Positions 21,101 through 33,242 of a DNA stretch of 64,000 nt are shown here, piece after piece. Position 1 is the stretch's first letter. Every line of letters starts with the position of its first letter. The notes under the pieces were generated by a model. That model saw nothing but the letters and a program-made list of their open reading frames with translations, did not search any database and was not told the origin of the DNA. Source of the stretch: Mesaphorura yosii (taxonomy: Eukaryota > Arthropoda > Collembola > Poduromorpha > Tullbergiidae); the NCBI GenBank assembly GCA_009869945.1, contig WIXG01000072.1:1-64000 (forward strand), in the 5' to 3' direction. The position numbers and the translations under genes were made by a program.

Positions 21101-24100
21101 TCGTTGCTGTTTCTGCTTGCCCCGCAACAATGCGCAAGTGCAAAATTGTGAAAAACAACGATGCATTGCACACGGAATGCAATTCAGGCGCCGTGTGTAC
21201 GCAAATAATAATCAGAATAATAGGATCAAGTGGCTCACGCGTTGCGTAACTCTCTCGCAGCACAGGACACTTGGGCCGACCAGTCACGCATCTCCTAAAT
21301 CATGACTTAGCTTGTGGCAATTAGCACTCGCTGGTGCTACTGGTGTACTGGTGTAACAGGGCAGTCATAATTGTACGTAATCTTAATCTTCTTAAAGAAT
21401 TTAAAATTGCATACGCATTGTTGGCAAATTGTGAGGGTTGCCATTCAGGCAACAAAGAAGCGCTAATTCGAGAACATAATTTCCTCGTTGAGCAAATTAG
21501 CGCCTGCGTAAACAACATCCCCTACGCGGCCTGCGCGACTGGCGTTTCCGGGAGTCTTGGATTGTCTCCGGCTTGAGGCTAATGGGAGTTTAATGACGCG
21601 CTAGCGTGAACTTCAATAAAGCCAGGAGCATGACATTCCGTGCAAAAAGGACGTAAAACTGCACTTGCGAACGCAGTTTCTAGAACTCAAGGCCTGCGAC
21701 CATGCCTTGAAATCGAAATTCGCAAATGCGTTTTTAATTACTCGCTGAACCCGGAACGGACTCACACTCATATTGAGTGCAATACAAGCAACAATAATTG
21801 GGTAATTAAAGTAGAGCTCAAATCTGAGAATTGTCCACATCCCACTGTCAATTGCGGCAGACCTCACGCTGCGTGGTGCAGGGACTTGATGTACCGGAGC
21901 TCAAATCAAGCAGTGTGGTGTCATGTCATGTCATGTTACATAATTTCGATGGGCGAATCGCGAGTGGCAATTTATTGGCACGGCAGCCATAAAAGTAGTG
22001 GCTACGGTCGTGTCAGTGAGAAGTGCGATTACAAGATTACAAGTTGTAATGACAAAATGAGACAGCACAATCACAATTACCGCCTCGCACTCGTAAACTC
22101 GTACATTCACATTTCTGCCCAATGCGGTTAATTGAATCTGGTATCATTTATGCACCGTGTCAATTCAGAAGTAATTAAGTGGGTAATTAAGAAACTCGCG
22201 CGCATCTTTCACAACACCATTCAACTAGCATTGAGCCGTGTCGAATCGACGCGTGGGGTGGTGCAATTAAATAGATCATCGATCTCATTTCCTTAATGAC
22301 TGCTATTGTATGTGTACATTTTTGTCCTGCACAATAGCCAGCGTTCTCGGAATTCACTTTTCCAACGCGAAATACGCCTCCTCGATCCAACCTCCGCCGC
22401 CGCCTGGGTTTTTGGACACGTCGACGGACTCCGAGACGCAGCTGCCGCCTTCGACGACTAAAACAACGAAACAGGAGCAATCGTTCAGTCAGAGAATGAG
22501 TTAGTCGAGTTGCATTGAAATTACTCCTCGTGCACCTCACCGTGGATTTGGAATTTGCAAATTTGTGCACTTGCTAACGCTTTTGCTGTAGAACTTCGTC
22601 TTGGCGAATTCAGGCCAGCAGAGCGACAGCATCCACAATTACAAAACCGAGACATAAATTAGGTCCACATTGTTGACAATTTTTTGCGACCGAGACGACT
22701 GCACACTGCACAGTTGACATTTTTACACCGCGTCCTACGTATTTTGAGTTCACGCATTCAGGTTACTCAATTCAATCTAGCGTTCGTCTGTTGCTGTCGT
22801 CGTCAAGCTTGGCTTAGTTTCGCACTTGGCACGTATGGACTTGGATGGAAATGGCACACATTTGCACCATTTTGGCACAATTCGCAGATCGTGTAGTAGT
22901 AGCTAGTTCGCATTAATGACCTTTTCGAGCACAGCATGCATGCCCTCTCGAGTAAACAACGCTGGTGCGCATCCAACCATTTCGCGTATGCAAAGCGAGG
23001 CGTAAGCTTGAATGCCTGAATGGTAAATTCTCATTATCTGCACTCGCACACAATGGACCGCTCCATCATCCGTGATTGCCACGCCGTGCCAAACCCAAGT
23101 CTCACTATTTGCGCCAGCACAGAAGCAGCAGCCCATAAATAGAGTCGTAATGGAGTTGGTCAGTTCGAGACAGGCTGGTGATGAGCGATTAGATTTTTGA
23201 TTACTCACATATGCACCTAAAATTGCACGTGATATGTGACATGTGATTGCTAGTTTGTAATTCGTATCTATGATCCCGAACAGTTGGCAGCAATTCTCTC
23301 GTGAACGGCGAGCCCGTCAGCGAAGTCCGTTCCAACACTGCAGGAGGCAGCAGCAACCCGTACGTGCAGTCCCGCCCAGCTTACCAGAAACCAGCGCCCT
23401 ACAAACCCAAGCTCGTGCTCGCCAAGCAGCTTCAACTGCAGCCAGCCACCAGAGCCGGGAAAGATCCATCGAACCCAAACCTCGTGACACAAACGGTGTA
23501 CGGATTTCTCGATTTTACGACAACAGTTGGCAACACGGTGATGGTCTTCACCCCTCAAACACGAAATGGTAAGTCAAGGCAGCATTACGACGCAGATTCT
23601 GCTGAAATCGAAATCACAATTGAGTTTATGAACGTGCCGTCGTATTTGGACATCTTGTGCAATATTTACATCGATCAAATCGCACGTCTTGCACAAATCG
23701 CATAATTGCGCGTATTCAATTGAATTGAAATTCTCGCTGATTGAAATAAATATGCCAGCTCAACGCCAAGATCGTTGAGCCCGGGCGATGGGCAATGATT
23801 CTGTGAGATTCGCTAACGCAGCGAAAGGCAAAGACAATGGCGTCTGCAATCTGGTTGCGAATCGTGTCTCCTGTGCTGCGTGCGTGTAAAGTCGTGAATC
23901 GATTAATTACGATTACAACGTGCTCGTCACGCGTTACGTTAGGCTTGGGAATGTTTCAAGCGAACACGTTCACTTGTTTACAGTTGAGCAGATCCAACCA
24001 TCATCCACGGTTAGCTCCATCACCGCCACGGGCACGCCAGAAAGTGACGGGGCTGATGATGATGACGACGATTACTCGAGCACGCCCAGCACGACCTCAA

Positions 24101-27100
24101 CCACTGCCCGACAACCGAAACTACTCTCCCTCAATACAGAAGAGAATGACGATGAGGAGCCACAAATCACATTTCTCGAGTCGTCCGAGACCGACGCAGT
24201 GCCCCAACAAACTTCAACTACGCCGCACTCGTCGACCAAGTCCAAAAAGAATGGTGTCATTTTGGCCACCGCAGTTGTTGGAGAGTACGTGAACCTGGTC
24301 ACCGAACCGAGCACAAGCACAACCACCCAGAAGAGCAAGAAGGCGACCACGTCTAATCCTGTTGAGGTAACAATCTTAAATAACACTTTGGGGGGCAACC
24401 CATTTAGTGCGATAGTTTTTGAAAAATTCCTTTCTATGAGCAATATCAGAATGGAGACTTTACACATCTGCATCTCGTTACAGGTTCGTACTCAAGTAAA
24501 TGTTGTCTCCTCGGGAGACGGAGACGAGGAAGAGAAACATACGATCACAACTCCGAAGGGATTCACTCTCAAGTTGTCCAACAAATCCGTCACAAGTTCG
24601 GCTTCGAGTAAGAAGGCGGCCGAGCCCATTTCGAACGGTACACTTTCGTCCACCAGTTCCGGCGCTTTTATTGTCACGGGCACTCCGTCCAGCGTGTTTG
24701 CACAAGTTGTGGCTACTCCGCTAAAGTCTTTCAGTAAATTTGCACACGTCACAGCCCAGGTTGTGACACCCACAAGGGCTACTAGCACGAGCATCAAAGC
24801 ACCGACAGCAAGCGCAAGCCCGAGCACTTTACTTCCAAAATCTCAGGCAGCAGCCAAAAAACTAACTGTGCCTCCAACGCAGGCTTCGCCTAAGACCGAC
24901 GTTCGCACTGAACAGTCGGTGGCCGCCAGCAGCAATACCAAAGACGAGGACGATGAGAACGACAGTCACCGAGGGGAAGAAGGCAGTGAGGAGCAATTTA
25001 GCAGTAAGGCTGTGTGCATGCGATTTGACCAGTTGTCCACGCTTATCTGCTTTTTTTGTTTGCACGCTTTGATTGTTGTGCCGTGCACTTTTTAGTGATG
25101 AATCGTAATTCAGCCTCCAGCATGACAACATTTTCTAGCGATTTTCTATATTTTAAAGATGAGGAGCCGCCAGAAAACGACGAAGAGCACCTGGAGGAAG
25201 GCGAAGAACGCGACGATGAGGATGAGGCGGAAATCAAGCCCACGGCCACCACAAGCCCGAAACCAGAGGACCAAACTTTGTATGTACTTCCACAAAAGCC
25301 AAAAGAAAAGATCGCCCAGATTTACGCATCAAAGACGGCAGCTCCAGATTCGTACTCGCGAGAGCCACAGCTGTACGTGGACATCGCACAGCCTGCAAGG
25401 CCATTTGACAACTACTACGTGACTAGTACTCCAAGCTCTTCGTTCTCGGGTCGCAAACAATTCCGGTCACAAAATCCCTCGGGATCTGCTGGCACCACCG
25501 GAACACGGAACGAATATTCGAACAGGTTCGCCAACAGATTCAGCCGAAAGCAGGCCACTTCCACCGAGTCAAACGAACTCACTGACCGGCCGACTGCCGC
25601 TTCATACGAAGAGGAAGCCCCATCATCGCCCTCGACATTTACTCGCACCCGAGGTGGTTCTTCCGGAGGAAACCGCTTCCGCTCCAGAAACAATCGTGGC
25701 AGTGCCAAATCTCAGTACCAGGCTGAAGTGGAGCCCACAGCCAGTTTAGTTTACAGTAACTCCGTCACTGCAACTCCCTCAAGGCGCTTCAGTGGTGGAC
25801 GTACACGCAACGGCGCAGCTGCTGCGAAGAATTACCAGGAGTACAGCGAAAGCTCGACACCGAAATCTTCTCGTGGTGGATATTCCCCATCTCGGCAAAA
25901 GGTGACAATCACTCCAACAACATCAACATCGATCTACCGGTTCAAGCTGAATCGTCCCACCGGGCGCTGGAGGTTCAAGCCTTCACCAAAGCCGAAAGTG
26001 AGCATCATCAAAAGCAAGGAGGAGGAGCCCACCGCTGCACCTGCAGGCACCGATTCAGATGACCCTCAGCAACAGTTCCAAGTTCGAGAACTTCTCCAAC
26101 AGCAATCAAACGGCCCGGTGTATCCTCAGCAGTATGGGGTGCCAGTGGATGGAAACGATAACTACCAATACGCTCCATCGGGCGGAAGTGCAGTCCAGTA
26201 CGAAGAAGATCCACGGGGCGAGAATAATGAGTTGGCCCAAGAAGAGCACGGTCTTGCTGCCTCACCGCTGGAGTCGCTAGTCCCAACCACGATTCGAGTA
26301 GCCACCGTGACACCCACCGAATTCATAGACTTGGAGAAATATCTCGAAATAGCGACCATCAAATCTCCATACGTTTTCCAGGCCGGAAATGTGAAGAACA
26401 CACGCTACATCACTGTCACGAAGACATTTACAAAGGACCTCATTCAACCAACGGAGGCACTCGAGGTGCACGAGACGTTGGAGAACATTTTGGCCACTCG
26501 GGCTCCATATGAAAAGATCCTGGAAGGCTCGAACGACGTTGCGACTCTGCCTGTGGTCGTCCTGGGTGAGGACATGGCGACACCACCACTCGAGACAGTC
26601 ACACAAACCTTCAGTACAACTCAGGTGAGTATTGTTACATCGAAATTGGTGGACCAGGAGCCCTTTTATTTATCGTCTGATTAACTTTTTAGCTTATGCT
26701 CAAGACAAGCATTCTCCCAGTGCTATACGGTGGCGTCACAACGCTCTACACACTCACTCAATCGTACTTCGTGACAAGGCTTGTGACAGCCCACAAAACC
26801 GTTCCACCGATGGAGCTCTTCCAATTTGTACCAACAAAATCATTGACAGAGTTCAACACTGCACTTCAGGTGAATCACAACTTGGTCTTTCAACCTATGT
26901 TCGAGTAGGAAACGGTGTGACTACAATTTGTTTTGTAGGAGGCCGAATCGGAACATCGTGAACAACTGCTTGGAAGCGAGGATTCCGAAGAAAACGACCA
27001 ACAGTATCAACAAATTGTTGCTGCGCCAGATGTAAGCTCAAGCTGTACTTTGAAAAGTCATTTGAATTCATAAAATGCATATCTTACATTCATTTAGGAG

Positions 27101-27643
27101 TTGAAGTTTGTCGGTTCGGAATTTGACCCGAGTTTCATGGAAGACAAACTTCCATTGAAGCAATTGAGCAAGTCTTCCAAGAGCATCGGTGGCTCCAAGA
27201 AAGCAGGATTAGCAAGTGCAAACAGCACGACGAATGCGGTGATCCCTGACCTTTCGAACCTGACGCCGGAACAGTTGGCCTTCTTCCGATTCTTAACGGC
27301 AAATCAGGCAGCTGCGCAACAGCATCTGCAGGCCTCACCAAATCCGTTGCTGCCCAACTTCTTCCCCTCGCCCCAACTCTCACTCCTTCCATCCATCCAG
27401 CCTCAATTCCAGCTCCAGTCATCACCAATCGTCCTGGACACGGTGACGACAATAGTTGAGACAAAAACGCTCCGAATCCTGTTTGGCGCGAAGCCGACGC
27501 AGACGACGCTTTACTCCACCAGGGTCGTTCCGACCAAAGTGACGACGTACATCTCCGCGCCAGTTCCAACGGCCGCACCAGCCCTGCCGCAAATACCAAA
27601 TTACTTCCAGGGTGCGTACCCCTTCGGCGCATACGTGGGTTAA
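18198..27643 (+). CDS. Large secreted Ser/Thr/Pro-rich matrix-like protein, nine coding exons
   Basis: The product is 1232 aa, apparently secreted. Exons are 18198-18264, 22338-22499, 23284-23568, 23984-24366, 24484-25003, 25159-26624, 26693-26869, 26939-27031 and 27098-27643, and all phases match. The signal peptide (ITWTTLVVFIVIASVLG) is split across the 4.07-kb first intron. A module around residues 149-167 reads TVYGFLDFTTTVGNTVMVF, a motif I associate with an uncharacterised arthropod extracellular family (possibly Pfam DUF4758; not verified). The centre is mucin-like, with Ser/Thr tracts, acidic runs (DDDDDDY; EEPPENDEEHLEEGEE) and Arg-rich RGG-like patches. The C-terminal third has Val/Thr-rich stretches with TRLVTAHKTVPPMELFQF. 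There is no second membrane segment, and the chain ends GAYVG. It is likely a cuticle, apical-matrix or gamete-surface component by composition only. AATAAA lies at 28250-28255. Confidence 0.85.
18265..22337 (+). other. First intron of the matrix-like gene, 4.07 kb
   Basis: The donor is ATTG/GTAAGT at 18264/18265 and the acceptor ACAATAG/CC at 22337/22338. I found no nested gene. It contains a (GGAA)n patch near 19790-19802 and a 22-base alternating purine-pyrimidine run at 19971-19992. Open frames inside it, such as 21640-22131, show no coding features and are treated as chance. Confidence 0.6.
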
Positions 27644-28275
27644 GCTCCCGTGCATAGTCCGTACCAGAATTGTATAATTGACGTCCCCGCCCCACATACT
27701 TATTTACCATAAATCAAATCCTACAATGTGATGCCAAATATGTGTACGTTAATATGTTTATCGTTAAGTTCTTCGTTTCGTGCTGCATAATGCGTAGGAT
27801 TTGATTCAAGTACCAACCACCCCGGGGTGGAATATTGTCAACGAGTCACCAGTGACCAAATACTATCACCAGCGTTTTTATATTTTCATACATTTTAAGC
27901 TTAATCTTAAATGTTTGTACTTTTGTGTATATTTTGCCATGTATGCCATTTATTAGCTTTACAAATCGCTCTTATTCGTACTTTGTACTTTAACCTCAAT
28001 TCACTTAAAATCGTTGCTCGCCAACCAAACCTTCCATCTCCCATTCTTAATTTCACACCGCTTGACGTTAAATGTTTTCGTGATCAAATCATGAAAGGCT
28101 GCCGACAGCTGCGGCTGGACTATGATGCAAGAATGAAACTCTTTGCAGCACATGACGCCTGCATTGACGTGTCCACGTGTCCCTTGTGCATGTGTATTTG
28201 TAATGTTTGATGTTTTGTATGTAATGTACTGTGTTAAGCCTTAGTGTGCAATAAACAACTCGTCTTAATTTTAAT
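27644..28275 (+). other. 3' UTR of the matrix-like gene
   Basis: This runs from the TAA at 27641-27643 to just past the AATAAA at 28250-28255. It is AT-rich, with no open frame of interest. The next gene starts about 80 bases further on. Confidence 0.55.
28250..28255 (+). terminator. Poly(A) signal of the matrix-like gene
   Basis: AATAAA about 605 bases after the stop codon, just before the next gene. Confidence 0.55.
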
Positions 28276-28353
28276 CGAATTTCGGTTGGAGTCTGTTATT
28301 TCCTGCCATAGCTGTGAACTGTATCGTATATCCTGAAAATTCAAAAGTTCGGA

Positions 28354-29347
28354 ATGCCGATTCCATTCCACTACAGTAAGTGTAATTTTTGCGTAATCGC
28401 AGTATGTTTTTGGTCTTCCTGAAACCGTTCCTCTTCTACAACAGATTTGCTGAGCGGTGCCATCGTTGAGATGCCCAATGCTTGGCAGTGCCCCGCGTTG
28501 TCACCACTCAAGCGCAGGCTCATCTTCGTCGGGCTGTCACTCGTCTTCCTTTTGGTCATTGGTTTCCTAGTGTATTCTGCGGCAACGGCTTCGACCGAAT
28601 GTAATTCATTACGAGTTAGTCTCTAAGGTCTTTTAGACATTTGAGGTTTGTTTGAAGCAGGCCCACAACAAGTTCTGAAGTCGCCAGCTGTGATCACCGC
28701 GACTGGTACCACGTCAATTGTGGAGGCACCAAAAGAAACGGTACCGAATCCAACCACAGCTCATGACGGATCCACAACGCATTCCAGCGATTTTTATCCT
28801 GTTCGTCTGATTACATTCGAAAATCGTCTCCTGGCCCTTCTTGAAGCACAAGCTCACTCTCCGAGCGACGTATCTACAATAGAGGTAACCCAAAAACACT
28901 CTGCGAAAAATAATGGTAGCTCCGACCGAAATCATTGCCAATTGGGGACTAATTCAAATCACATCTTGCCCCACTGTAGCCTCTGCCACTGGACCCGTAC
29001 ATCACTTCAGCAGTGACTCTGCTCCTTGAAACGCTCTCCGAAGTTCCCACATTTCACGAGATACCCTGCGCAGACCAGATTCCAATCGTGTACCAGGTGA
29101 TGGTGGAAATTGAAAGAAAGAACTACACGGGACAAGGTACGTCGTACAAACATATGGCATGGGAATGTGTAAGTACGTGTTTAATAATCACACTGTGTCT
29201 CACTTGTTAGCATCCATTGACAAGAACAAAGCGAAGGAGTATGCAGCTCAACAGGCAGCATTGGCACTCTGGGATTTGCAATATCATGAACCGGATTCAG
29301 TGCCACACTCTTGTATTCCAAACACAGAGGTAGTCGAGCTCGAGTGA
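28354..29347 (+). CDS. Signal-anchor membrane protein with a C-terminal dsRBD-like domain
   Basis: The product is 231 aa from exons 28354-28375, 28445-28600, 28661-28884, 28980-29136 and 29211-29347, with phases 1, 1, 0 and 1. Residues 28-32 are basic (LKRRL), followed by the membrane segment LIFVGLSLVFLLVIGFLVY, predicting a cytosolic N-terminus and luminal or extracellular C-terminus. A polar linker, about residues 55-135, leads to a double-stranded-RNA-binding-type fold at about 140-212. Helix 1 is AVTLLLETLSEV, the strands include VYQVMVEIERKNYTGQ, and helix 2 is KNKAKEYAAQQAALAL. The GPxH loop of classical RNA binders is absent, and the lysine spacing is K-N-K-A-K instead of KKxAK, so RNA binding is uncertain. 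NYT is a glycosylation sequon if luminal. Poly(A) signals are at 29415 and 29443. I know of no family with this architecture. The weakest splice site is the donor at 28601 (AAT/GTAATT). Confidence 0.65.
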
Positions 29348-29414
29348 TTATTTCTGGAAATGCATGACGCTTCGCAAACTTTTGTAGCTCGTGCTTAAGG
29401 ATCATCGATATAGA

Positions 29415-29448
29415 AATAAAAACTATATATTTACTTGCATACAATAAA
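29415..29448 (+). terminator. Poly(A) signals of the dsRBD-like gene
   Basis: Two AATAAA hexamers, at 29415-29420 and 29443-29448, 70 to 100 bases after the stop codon. They support a real 3' end for this gene. Confidence 0.6.
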
Positions 29449-31746
29449 CTGAACTTTTCCTTTACTTGTGTCGATGCCTGTTCATGGCCAAGTGGGCAAG
29501 GACGAAGACAACAGCATAAAAGTGATCACTTTAGTGATGATCAATGGAACAGAAACCGGTAATGCTGCTATTGGCTTTTAAGAAACGAAGTAAACATGAA
29601 TGCATGCAGTCACAATTTTGTGTGGTAGCAAATTGGAGAGGTTCGATAGTTCGTAACTGCGCTTGCTATAAATTGAATTGCTTGCATTTATGAAATGGGG
29701 TGGTCCCGGGATTATTTTATGACTGCATGATTAAAGACTTCCGAATGAAAAGAAAAGTGTCTACGAGAAAAGTGGAGCTTGCCGACTTTATCATAAAGCT
29801 GGTGGCTCGGTTTAGTACGAGTATCAATAGACTATTTTTTTTCTCTCGTGTACTCGCTTCTTGGTTTGTGTCCCGAACGTTCACTTCGAGTGCGCGTTCA
29901 TTTTTGGGTGCAATTATTTTCTGAAGCAGTAAAACGACGACACTTGCTTCCTCTTGTAAGCTCGAAGAAGTAACAGCATTCATGCACAACGTTCATGGTA
30001 GAATTTCCTGTGTAGAAGGTTTTGAGAAAATGGGAGATAGCAATGGGGAGAGATGAGAAAACAGCTTCTTAATGCTCGGCACAAGACCTCAGGAGAGAAG
30101 CCTGAAATATTTACAGAAAGTGTTTTATGACTTTGAATGCTTTTAGCACTTTATCAATTATGATATTCCTAAAGATGTTACTCTTATCGTATTGTAATGT
30201 GGTCAGCGTATCACATAACATTAATTTAATCAAAGTACACAGACAAGACTACAAGATGCTTGGTGATTACCAACTGCATACAATCTTTAATGCATGAGGG
30301 TTCAAAGAAAGCGACCTTATTAACAACTCATTTCTTTCAATTGTTCCCGAGTGGAAACGTTTTTATTTCGAGGACTGCTTGCAAGGTTGAGAAGGTGTCA
30401 CTTGCAACTGTTCCAACAATATTGTTGCCTTTAATTAATTCAACTTGCTTTTAATGGCATGTTAAAGTGATGATGGGAACGGAAAGGAAGGAGAGATTTT
30501 ACTCTTTAACTGAAACCAAACCAAAGTTTGTTCAAATATGATCGACCTCTTGTGAGCGAAGGGATTGTAATGAGTTACAGAACAATTTCAGTTACAATGC
30601 AATGCAATAAACTCAATGCACATTAAAACCGTCGAAATCAAAATGAACTCACGCATTAAAGGTGCAATAAAACAATTACAACAACGTTTAGCGCATGAAA
30701 TGAAAGAGGAACTCTGCGGCATGTGAGGTCCTTCGATTATCGTCGAGTAAAGGAGAAAGGCAATCCAATTACTGCATGATTCCAAGTGGTCATTCAAGTA
30801 GTCGGTTTATGAGTAATTATGAGAATTGCTTTGTAACCTGCCAAGATCGACCTGAAACTGTAGCCATTTAAGCATCATCATCATTATGTCTATCCGAATG
30901 AACCGAATGATGAAGCACAGAATGTGGTTGAGAAATTACGCCGTGTACAATACAACTTACTCGTATGTTGCCTGAGTTTATAAGTGCGAATAAAATTGCC
31001 GGCCAATTTACATCTTGTTTGCCATCCAAAAATCCATTACTTAGGCACTCCGCTTACTACTTCTTGATTTTATTATCCTGCGTTCATGATACCGAAGATG
31101 TTAATAATTTCATCAACCCAAGAAGAGCCGACCACACATAATAACAAATCCACACAGAACCAGCACCGCACAGAGTATCATCAGCATGTGAAAGTGCCAG
31201 GAAAGGGGAAAGGAGAGGGCGAGAAACGAAAGACTGCATGTTGTTGCATTGTAGTACTCTCCCAACAGGCGGGTCTTACAGACTCGGGAGCCAATTGATG
31301 CATTTACCGTATGCATTGACTGAAACAGAGCTCTTCTCTCTCGTGCCAACACAGCTACGGCTCATCTTTCGTGAAGCTCTTCGAATTTACGGACAATTCA
31401 CAACTGGAAGCTTAAAACCACATAGCAGAAGCTTGTGTCGAGATGAACGCCTCGGCTAAACCAAATTTGGCGATTCCACTGATAAACTGGTCCCGGCTTG
31501 TGTTTAAATTTACATTCAAGTGTGTACAAATTTGGGGCAAAGTCGTGTGGGCAGATTTGCTGTACAAGGAGATTTCCAAGCGTCTCCGAGATTGAGTTGT
31601 TGAATCAGTTCCAAGTCCAATTTGGTGTGACAAAAGAGACGTCCGTCGTTTGCATGTGTGTGACATATGTGAGAATCGTTTCCTTGAAGCTCTAAAACTC
31701 GGTCGGTACTTCTTAGGAAATAAGGTGCTCGAATGAGGTGAGAAAT
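29449..31746. other. Gap between the dsRBD-like gene and Not
   Basis: I see no coding region here. It must contain the Not promoter and 5' UTR, but I could not pick out a core promoter. Confidence 0.4.
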
Positions 31747-33242
31747 ATGCAAACTCCACTTCACCTCCCATATCCACTTTCATCCTTCAATCTGGCTTCC
31801 GTTCTCGATCATTCTGGGTTGCTCAATCCAAAAGAGAATCAAAACAGCAGCGCATTGTCGCCAGGCGCGATGGCGGACTCCAAGTGGCTCGACGTGCAGC
31901 CCAACTTGTCTAACTGTGACGAAGCAATGTCGCAATTACTGTTTCAGCCGTCGTTCTTCGGAACAGGCATGCATCCGTCGATTTATGCAAAAAGTGCTAG
32001 AAATAACGAGGGCCTCGGTGGCCCTTGGAGTGGCCGTGGTGAAAACATATTTTTGAAACGTGCGAGTGGCACTTCGTTCAGCATCGACTCACTTCTGGGA
32101 ATCAATGACGTGATCCACCACAGCCACAGCGGGCCGACGCCGACAATCAGGGAGCATCATCATCATGTCCACTACTCATGCGTCTATGGACCTGCACCTC
32201 TCAACGGTAAGAACAGCTTTAATGGACTAAACGTGCCACACGGTGTGCCCAGGCCAAGGGAGCCGGAGCAGGGACAATTCTTCAGTAGCTTAAAAAAAAG
32301 GAAGGCTGGAATCAACGGCAGGAGTACATGCAACAATTCAGTCGCCCGTGGTATGGACTCTGCGCCTAAATTGAAGCAACAAGCACATGGAAAAGCACCG
32401 GCGATGCCAGGGTCCAAAACAAGCTTCACCACCAATAAAATGGCTTGTTTGTCAACTAAGACGTCGGCTGGATTGGCAGGTAAGATTATATTTCATTGCA
32501 TCGAAAAATGGCAGATTACATGTGACGCTCCACGATGAACATGTTCCAAATCCACCCCACGTAGTGTTGTTCGTGTAAATTCAGACCGGGTATTTTTTAT
32601 GTGCATTGTGTAGAAAAAGTGCAAGATTCTGGCCAAAATTCTGTGCGGAGAGCTACAAAAACAAAGCGTGTGAGGACCATCTTCACACCTGAGCAGCTCG
32701 AGCGGTTGGAGGCCGAATTCGAGAGGCAGCAGTACATGGTTGGCCCAGAAAGACTCTTCTTGGCGTCATCGCTGCATCTAACAGAGGCGCAGGTTTGTTG
32801 CTTTTTTATTACCCGAATGTCCTTAAACTGGATTGTTACAGTTGTGCATTTAACGAGAGATTCGTGCCAACACAAGCCATAAAGAGTCTAAATTTGTCCA
32901 CCGTTTGCGAGAATAACGAAGTCGCTGTTCCTTTCTGTTCAGGTTAAAGTGTGGTTTCAAAACCGAAGGATTAAGTGGAGGAAACAACATCTGGAACTAC
33001 AACAACAAAGATTAGCTGTTATCAGATCGCAGCGGATTGGCATTGGGGACAGCGACGAGAGTTCAGGCAGCGAGTTTGGGAGCTCCGCTGCCGCATCGTC
33101 GACGTCGACGGTTCTATCCTTGTGCAATAATGAGAACAACAACATAATGATGGAGGCTGGCATGAACAACAACTACGCTCAGCATCATCATCTCGCCCCA
33201 CAAGATTCTCGGCATTTGGTTATTAAAGGCAACCCGATTTAG
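31747..33242 (+). CDS. Not: Not/NOTO-type homeobox transcription factor
   Basis: This is a nuclear DNA-binding protein of 403 aa. Exons are 31747-32479, 32614-32792 and 32943-33242 (phases 1 and 0). The homeodomain is at about 261-320. Its segment RLEAEFERQQYMVGPERLFL is diagnostic of the Not family (vertebrate NOTO, fly 90Bre), and helix 3 reads VKVWFQNRRIKWRK with Q50, N51 and R53. The intron inside the homeodomain before VKVWF is common to many homeobox genes. An engrailed-homology-1-like repressor motif, TSFSIDSLLG, lies near residue 117, suggesting Groucho recruitment. A His-rich EHHHHVHY stretch follows it. A second perfect donor (ACG/GTAAGA) at 32206/32207 is also phase 1, so a form lacking 91 residues is possible. 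The start is the first ATG of a frame that opens just upstream. In other animals the family acts in notochord or neural specification. AATAAA lies at 33369. Confidence 0.93.

Noticed and set aside
21640-22131. 163-codon open frame on the plus strand
   Set aside because: It lies wholly inside the first intron of the matrix-like gene and shows no family features.
25056-25158. Independent start of the long exon at 25159, with an upstream ATG
   Set aside because: The phase-1 junction 25003/25159 joins it smoothly to the preceding exon, so the extra upstream frame is intron.
31747-33242. Goosecoid or EMX assignment for the homeobox gene
   Set aside because: Homeodomain position 50 is Q, not the K of goosecoid, and QQYMVGPERL fits Not rather than the EMX form with VVGAERK.
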